A stretch of DNA of 64,000 nucleotides from Lunularia cruciata. Lineage: Eukaryota > Streptophyta > Marchantiopsida > Lunulariales > Lunulariaceae. The number at the start of each line of letters is the position of its first letter. The first letter of the stretch is position 1. Where the stretch lies: contig OX419756.1 of assembly GCA_948567375.1 (NCBI GenBank), positions 75,494,552 through 75,558,551 on the forward strand. The letters run 5' to 3'. Shown piece after piece: positions 55,969 to 64,000 of this stretch. The notes under the pieces were generated by a model, which searched no databases, had not been told where the DNA came from, and saw only the letters and a program-made list of their open reading frames with translations. The position numbers and the translations under genes are program-made.

Positions 55969-58900
55969 TGCGTGACCCACCATCGCTCTCGCGGATCCAA
56001 CAACCAAACTTTACATGGTTAGGGCACCCCCATTCCATTTCCCATCCATGTAACGCTTTCCCATCCTCCCCATCCATACATGACTACAGAAACATCCACG
56101 TGCTTATTTTCTTCTCGTCGATTCTCTATCGACGCTACGTTTTTTTCCCGGTGATGCGGTATTCCAAGAGACTATCTTCATATTCCGAACTTGCACGTCC
56201 GTCCGGCAGCCTGATGCCCATCGACGCCTAGTTGTGGTTGGTTAAGCTTTGTATATTCCAAAGTGTGACAACAACAGTTCTTACTCTTACGTTCAACAAG
56301 TTCATCAACAACAGGAAAACTGAGTTACAGCGAAGTGTCTAAATGGTACTCAAGGTTTAAATATATGCTGAAGCATGCTTCCACGCGGTACTAAATTCTG
56401 AGTACAAACTGGTAATTTCACAATTTCACAATCGTCAGCTTTTATAACATTACAGTTTTTGGATTCCCTAAGACTCAATTTAGACAATATTCTCCTCAGT
56501 TCAACATATACATTAGCACTCATTATCCTATCCAGTATCATGGAACTGTACTGACTGCTTAGGGATATAGAAGTGAGGTGAGTGATTAGGAATTACTGCA
56601 ATTTCAAATTACTTCAGAGAGGAATTTTCGTGGAATTAAATAAGCGGGATTGAGGTAATTAGTTTCGATAAACCTCAATGATCAATCAGAGAACCACATC
56701 GACGAGGTTTTCCACTATCAGTTATGTCAAAATCAACTTGGAATACTGGGGATACCCATATAAACCGAAATAAATCTTTCGCTTCCTATTTTTGCAGTTT
56801 TCTGCACTTCAAACAAGGTCAATAAGCGGTTTCTCACTTACTGCGGCTCACACAATGTAATTCTGAACAAGTTATCCTGTGCCAAAATTAAAAAGGCTAT
56901 GTCCCCACCATGTTACCACGACAGTATCTTAATACCCTCCCAGTGTTCGGTTACTACCTAGTAATTTCAAAACCTGGTTAACTTTACTCCGCAACCTATG
57001 CGGTCTTATATGTGAATTTGAAAATGCAATTACTAATAATATACTCGTGCTCCTGATTCTTGACAGAAGAAGAGAGGGAAGTGAAGAGACTAGAAACATC
57101 TTCATGTTTTGTGGTTATTTTTGTAAGATCACTTGTAATCCTTAAATAACATAGTCGGTCATGAAATTTCTGGGATTTAGATCAATCCAAATAAACATGT
57201 TTTCTAGCGGAATATTGAATATTTAAGAAGCGAATACCTCTATTCAATTTTAAAACTAAACTTGGTGATAGTGTACCTGCACATCTGGTAATGTAGCTTA
57301 TAGCCGTTAAAATGCAACTATGTTTATCATGAAGATGTTAACTAACAATTTTAGCTACAATTAACCAGAAAACCTCAACTCTCTAGTTAAACAAATAAAT
57401 TTGAATTCATATAGACTAAATAAACAAGAATGGTCATGATCAAATCAACTACTTTCAATCAGGTGTAATATGTCTAGTTTGATGTCATATATGCACTAAA
57501 TTTGATTGTAGATTGCTCAATATCAGGAATCTATTAGAATTTTTACAGAATTAACCTAACCTAGCACCAATATGATCATCAATTATGTAACTTTCATATG
57601 TTTATTAAAAGAATCACATTAAGGTGAGTTATTATAATTCAAGTCATAAGGAAGCTAAAACAAAACTATACCAAAAGAGAACCTACCACTTATTATGGGT
57701 ACTTCTCTACACCATTGATGGTGATTATTGTGCTATATATGGGTGAAAAAATTTATATATCAAAGAATTTGTATTATTTGTTGTTTTCTAGTCAGTTTTT
57801 TAGCTGACTCATGCTTTTACTTAAAGAAAGTATCTTTAAGTATTTATTATAAATAATTTGACTAGATTTTGTGAAATTATTGTTCATTTCTGTCTATTAG
57901 AGAGAAATCTAATTAAAGAGGGAATTGATTATAAGCTTAATTTTTCCATGTTATAATGCATAGCATAAGATTGGTTCATTGTACCAGCTAATTGATAAGT
58001 AGTTCAAGGAAGTATTCAATATATTTAAAACAAGATGCATTTAATTTTAAACAACAACTTGAAGACATGATTTTGATTAGTATATTTTATGGATGACTTA
58101 TTTAAAGGTATATGTGTAGGTATTATCTTTTAAATTATATAACATTTTTCAATAATTATTTTTAAATAGAAATTCTATAAAGGTTCAATAAATATTATAT
58201 GCTTATGACATGTAAATATAAATGTTTATATCTATTAATTTTTACTCAGTGGCATATCATTTAAATATTAACTTATACTCTCAAATACATATTATCTTGT
58301 CCTTGGTATTTCTAAAAATCTATATCATAAAATGACATTACTCTATCGCACATGCTAACCCTCCTATATCTCTTTTTTCAAACGCTTCAAATACTAGTAC
58401 ATCTAAAATCAATGTATTTTATATTTGTCATTAAAGGTATATTTTCTATATTATATAAGAAGCTAAAAGTATAAAAAACATAATCTCAAATTAATAATAA
58501 TTTGAGATAATATATATAAGATTCTTTGAAAACAGTTTTAAGAAGATAAAACCTTCATCTAGAAGAGATCTAGATGGAACCAAAAGTAAAAATCTCTACA
58601 TCAAATTCTAAATTAATTCTTAATGAAAATAATCAATACCTTAGCTGGAATTCATGAAGATTAAAGATCCTCCTAACATTATGTATCTACAATTTGAGCT
58701 CATATAAGTCCTAAGATGATAATTAGATTTTATTATGATTATGTTTAATAACCTCCCACTACAATAAGATTTAAACCTTATCAACGTAATGAGGATTTTA
58801 GAGTTAACTTGACTAATTATGTGATAAAATGAAAGTTTTTATCCTAATACTTGTATTTTAGCATATGAATATTAAAGAGCTAAGTATATTATTAGAATAA

Positions 58901-59028
58901 TACCGAACTAATATTACTGTATTATCTAATTGAAAACAAAGTAAGTTGCAACAGAAACCAAGTAATAAGAAAGTCCAAAATTTATATTGTTTGACTAAAA
59001 TTTCAAAATGGTTTTAATTAATATTGTA

Positions 59029-59046
59029 GTAACTTCTAGAAGTTAC
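59029..59046. repeat. 18-bp perfect palindrome
   Basis: GTAACTTCTAGAAGTTAC reads the same on both strands. The core TTCTAGAA matches the heat-shock element pattern, but no gene is near. Confidence 0.8.
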
Positions 59047-60035
59047 ATCTAAGCTCTAAGCATCATAATTTTTATTATATTGCTACTCTATCTTGAAAAA
59101 AAGCAAACTTTCTAAAATATTGGTTATGTAAGCATCTTTAATTCCTATATAAATAGGTAAATCTTCTTTTCTAGAACCCAAGAAACAAGCTTTTGTAAAG
59201 AATTTTGTCTTTGTTATATTTATCCTTTCAATATATTTGATAATTATCTTTAAAAAATTAAGATAAATTATCTCTCATTATTATTATTATTATTTATTAT
59301 GATCAAATGGATTTTGGATATTAAATGTAGATTTAACTGCAACTCAAAAATATTTCTTATGAAAATAATTAATCAATTAATTTCTAATCTGTTCAAATTA
59401 TGGCATACTTATGGAATTTAGTAGTATTAATAAGATCAAGATATTAGATTTCTACATTGAAATAAAGAGTTGAATCTTTATATCAAAGAAGGAATATGAA
59501 AATTAAAGGAGATAAAATCTTTCTAAATTTTCTTGTTTATATATATATATATAAACTTGATAAAAATAAACTTACAAAAGTTGAACCTCTTGCATTTTCT
59601 CAAAGTTTTAAATCAAGATAGTAGTGAGAGTTCTATATTTATTTTTATTCTAGAGTTATATTTATTGTTAGGTTTTAATATTGAAAAATATTATAATAAA
59701 ATTTCAAGTCAAACATGTACAACTGAGAGATATTTTTTATATAATCAATATTATTTCTCATAATTTTCATTGAAGATATTACCATGTAAGACATAGTCAC
59801 ATTATCGATACTATAGATTAAAAAATTTGTAATTTATTTCATATAGCCATCCAACAGTCAACTATATTTATTTTAATAAGTCATTTAAATTCTAGAAATA
59901 TGATTTAAGTAGCCTGTTAACTTTACAAAATTTGGACAAATATCTTTTAATGATTGATTAATATTACTTTATCTTGAATGGATCTATTGCACCGATTGAT
60001 AGTCTCTTTTATACTTGGTTGAGTATAGATAACCA

Positions 60036-60096
60036 ATATATATATATATTTATATTTATATATATTTATATATATATATATTTATTTATTTATATA
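60036..60096. repeat. AT microsatellite
   Basis: Interrupted (TA)n and (TTTA)n run of about 60 bases. Confidence 0.95.
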
Positions 60097-61800
60097 GCTT
60101 CTGCTCTCATTTACCTATATATATATAGTGATATTTTATGTAATATTTTCTATCTATAAGTAATATATTTATCTAAGGTAAATTTTTAATATTTAAATTT
60201 ATTATTATTAATATATGTAGTTAAGATTTTCTACATACTATAAATATTTTATTAATTTAATTGATATTATATCATAAATCAAATTAATAGTTCTAGGATA
60301 TTATTTATGATAAGATACTTAAGACACTTTGATAATATAAAAAAAAATTTGAATTAGTCAATATAATCACAATTAAATAACATAGAATAAATAATATAGA
60401 ATGAATAAAAAACTAGTTAATATAATTATTGATTCTAAAACATAAATTATAAAAATGTAATAACCAATGACCAAAGATATAAAAAGCTTTAGTTCCAAGA
60501 TTGATTTTTCCTTCACTAGATCAATCCTTTAACTTTTTACTCACATTGGACACCTCGGAGCATTTAATTGCTCAATGTACCTCCATGAGTAAGATATAAA
60601 TTTTCTATAGTTATTCAAGTGATACCTATTTTTTGAAAGCATCCTTCGATTCACTTTGATTCAACTTCAAAAATTATAAATATCTCAATGAAATTTATTT
60701 GATTTTTTCTTAGTATTTTAATTTTAATTTTGATGGAGAAATAATAGATAATGAAAGTAATTTAATCATCCAAAATTTATTATGTAGAGGTGATTGGTTT
60801 ATTACCAAAGAAAATTCATCAAAAGAAAATAAAAAGATACTAGAATACTAAAATGGTCATCATTTTTCTATCTTCTTCTAGTTTTATTCTTATCATCTAA
60901 TATCTATTTATAGAGTTTATAAAAAGTTTCCTTAACTGCTGAGAACCCATGTAATAGATTGAAGTACTAAATTTTAGCTAGAAATTTAAGATTTGAATTT
61001 TCTAGTAAAATTTACAAAGACTCATGGAAATTATTGTACACCATACAATAAAATCAATTACTATGAATTATCATCTAATAAAAAATACAACAGTATTGTA
61101 TGTTTAGTTGGTAGATTATATTTTATTGATTCTTAAGTCTTTTCAAGATATAAGGAATAATTCAGATTTAAGCTCCAAATTAAATAAGACAGCTAAATAA
61201 GCTCAATAAATTTTATATATACCATATGAGAGTATCATTATCTGCTAGTACACCTTCTTGATGAGTCTTTCAGTAGTTTCTTTTATTTGGTGCATAATTA
61301 TTTTGAAGCATTATTTGTGAGGATAATTTTAGTTAAATTTTCTTTTAACTTTCAACATGATTACATTTGATTAACTTAGATTGGTGCTATAATAGAAGAA
61401 GCATAAAAGATCTAAATAGAGAGAATTTGTTAGAGAGAAAATTAATATATAAGTGGATAATTGAAGATAAGTGATTGAAATTAATTATTAAATATAACCT
61501 CTTCAAGATAGCCATAATAAACAAAGAAATTCCTTTGGCTTGTTATTTATAAGAAGAAATTAACACTTTTACTACATTTAGAAGTATTAACTTCCCTTTC
61601 ACCAAATTCTAGAAACTTGTTCACTCCATTCAAGTTTGCTCAAATTCATAACATACTAAAACTCAACTCAACTCAACTCAAACCTATAAACATTCAGAAA
61701 AAAATGCTCTCTATTTGTTAGTTGATTGAAGTCCTCTATAACTTTTTTAATGAGGGAAGTCTATATTTTAGTTAATTTTTTGTATTTTGAGAGCTCAACC

Positions 61801-64000
61801 TAAATAATAATATACAAAAAGAACTCATAATTGCTTGATCTACTTTTCTCAAGTGATTTTCCTTGTCTATATAATAATGAAGATGTTAAAAGAATTTGAA
61901 ATAGAATCCAAGATGACCTTTGTGTCCCTTGAAAAGGAGGCTTAGAGGCCAAATAATATACCCCAAAGGAAACAAAAAATAAATACAAGGTACCAAGAAG
62001 TGCAAAAGGAGAAAATGAGCATAGTCCATAAGACAAAGAGATAAAAACAGATTCATAACTGTAACCCCCAAGCCACATAAGGGTGAAAGAAACAAAGTAA
62101 TTCTTTGTTGAATTTTGTCATGTAAGTCCTCTAATATTTGCTAGATAAGGAGTGAGGGTTCTAGATGTGATGGGAGCTCCTACTATCATTGCTTGTATAT
62201 GAAGACCTAAAGCACAAAGGCAATATAAAGTGAGATATATTCTTTGTAAAAAATAAGAGGTCAGCAGGTTGAAGAGACCACTTGAGCTCCTCTCCTCTTT
62301 AGGGAACACTTATTTTGCCCTGTTGGCAGAGACAGTTAAACTGAGTATGAAATTACCCATAAATCTAGACAACCAAAAGTACAAAGCTATCAAACGATAA
62401 TTATCAAAGGAGTGTAATGGTTCTCAAAGAAGATGTAATGGTCTAAGCACCATTACATCTTCTTGATAGTAATGATTATTGTTGGTCTTCCTTGAATGTA
62501 TGCTTGTGCTAATCATTATGCTTATTGGAGTTCACAACTATTATATCAAACAAGTCATTTGTCATTTGTCAATGAATGTGACTATATTTTCTCTTACACA
62601 TTGAGTAGGTGGTCCAAGCAGATCCAACCATTTTTTAATTTGTACTTGGGATTGAGTAGATCACAAGATATATACCTTTGTATAGTGGATAGCATCATGA
62701 ACTCTAGTGTGCTTTCCTCCTACAATGCATTGTAAAATATGGATAACATGTGTACCATATGTAGATCCACAAGCAGACGAGTTTGGTAGCTCTAATAGTA
62801 TTGGATATAGTAACTCAAGCGGAGTGCTATAATAAACTCCTCAAAGACGAATTAAAAGTTCTCAATCTAAAAGGAGGGATGGAGAAACTCCATAATATTT
62901 CCTTTGATAAGAGAGAATCCTAGTTCTACCAAGTATAACCATGAGGGTAAGGATGTGAGTATGCATATGCTCATCAAGATTTGGTTGAATCATTTTAAAG
63001 TCTAGTGATATAAAGCAAATCAATGAGGGAGTGTTGTTTGTGCAGGCTTGGTAATAGGCCATGAGCCAACCAAAGATATGACAAGAAAGCAAAGTGCTTT
63101 AATCTATTGTCAAGAAAAGTGCCAACAGAAAAGTGCAACTATAGTCAAAGAACCTATCTGCTAATGCTAATAGGGGCCACTAGAATCTAAGCTCTTAGAT
63201 AAACTACTGGTGCAATAGCCTCTTGCAATATAAGATCACATTTCTCCCGTAGAAAGAACAATATGTAATAGTTGGGAAGCATTCATTATCTTAATAGAGG
63301 GGAGAAAGTCTAACGTATGATAGTATCAAAAGCATATAGATGAGGTAGGAGCATATGAGTTGGTAAATACATACAATTGAGATTACTTGTGTGTTCCCGG
63401 TTGAGAAGAGAGGTGAGGATAGACCACCATAGACAACCATGTAAACCAAAGTGTTTAAGATAAGCAAAATAAACCTCAAACATCTAGTGATAGTTTAATT
63501 AGAATTTATTCTTACAATATGTATTGCTTCTCAAATTTAATTTTATATCAAAGAGTTTTAAAAGAATCAAAGAACTATTTGATGAGGCCTGTAGATGTTA
63601 GTTTAAACCTAATTTCGATCAAAAGAAAACAATTGGATTCTAATGGCAACTAAGTAGGCAGTAACATGCATGGTATCATGCAATATAAAATCGGCGTATG
63701 GTTCCTTCGTTGCATGCATGTCATGTTTAAAGATTGGGACATGCACTATCAGATTGGTTGGAATATCATAGTATCAGTTCAAGTACTCAACGTTTCCAAG
63801 GAGAGAATTCAAAAGCATCATTCTATCCATCGCAAAGCCGTAGAAATATTATATCTAGAATCTCTTCTGATTCAGAAAGAAAACACAAAGTATTGTGTTT
63901 TCATGCAGAGGCACAATGTAAATCATATTGTATTTTAAGGACTTAATTGAGTCCTAAAAGTTTAGCCTAACCAGAACCAGGTAAAGGCAAACTCCCAAAT
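61801..64000. other. right-edge region, no gene recognised
   Basis: Slightly less AT-rich than the desert. Minus-strand frames at 61800-62078 and 62118-62309 are hydrophobic but have no ATG-to-stop structure or motif I can defend. A plus-strand frame at 63666-63938 likewise has no reliable family match. Confidence 0.4.
62427..62464. repeat. perfect 16-bp inverted repeat (hairpin)
   Basis: AAGAAGATGTAATGGT (62427-62442) and its exact reverse complement (62449-62464) flank the 6-base spacer CTAAGC. A partial third copy, GTGTAATGGTTCTC, precedes it near 62413. Confidence 0.9.

Larger units (their letters stand above)
56100..61800. other. AT-rich desert
   Basis: From about 56600 the sequence is strikingly AT-rich with poly-A/T and AT microsatellites and no long frame. 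No retroelement motif survives. It may be old heterochromatic debris. It includes a perfect palindrome at 59029-59046. Confidence 0.6.

Noticed and set aside
59029-59046. Heat-shock element
   Set aside because: The palindrome contains TTCTAGAA, but no gene or TATA-linked transcript lies nearby in the AT desert.
61800-62309. Hydrophobic minus-strand frames suggesting a membrane protein
   Set aside because: Hydrophobicity follows from AT-rich codons; frames are short, overlapping and without a known signature.
63666-63938. Possible gag zinc-knuckle relic at the right edge
   Set aside because: The sequence C-F-H-A-E-A-Q-C-K-S-Y-C does not fit CX2CX4HX4C, and no other retroelement motif is visible before the window ends.

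Overview
This window looks like a nuclear segment of a land-plant genome. It carries intronless DMP (DUF679) membrane-protein genes, a spliced Alba-domain RGG-box protein gene with GT-AG introns, Ty1/copia elements, a Ty3/gypsy chromovirus and a Mutator-like element. Low-GC, retroelement-rich spacers and short introns fit a bryophyte such as a moss, but that placement is inference. There are no prokaryotic operons, CRISPR arrays or convincing tRNA/rRNA genes.

Layout. 1-2575: 5' part of a decayed copia element on the minus strand. 3190-6755: a decayed Mutator-like element whose right inverted repeat has grown by tandem duplication. 7.2-26.6 kb: a plus-strand DMP array of five loci. Two sequence types alternate: type I intact at 7262, 21182 and 25783; type II dead at 18795 and reduced to a scar at 24012. 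A degenerate 8.3-kb copia element (about 9215-17560) sits between the first two loci and itself contains a 3.1-kb insertion. About 27.9-28.07 kb: LTR fragment related to the one at 2.2-2.6 kb. 30310-30789: a small secreted, probably GPI-anchored protein on the minus strand. 34.0-43.4 kb: a near full-length but dead chromovirus, interrupted by a second copy (4.0 kb) of the insertion seen in the copia element. 50.7-54.5 kb (5' UTR probably reaching about 55.6 kb): an eight-exon ALBA gene on the minus strand, reconstructed exactly from splice sites. 56.1-64 kb: very AT-rich DNA with no recognisable gene.

The most unusual items are: (1) the unclassified 3.1-4.0 kb element with TGTGRCAAYCC-type inverted ends and an antisense coiled-coil protein, nested once in a copia and once in a gypsy element; (2) the alternating DMP array in which only one paralogue type has survived, with a shared promoter block; (3) many recent-looking 60-150 bp direct duplications, including an in-frame triplication of the zinc-binding module of the Mutator-like transposase; (4) frame-neutral exons in the ALBA gene that could vary the length of its RGG tail. 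No gene in the window clearly forms a new multi-gene system; the live host genes are three DMPs, ALBA and the small secreted protein.
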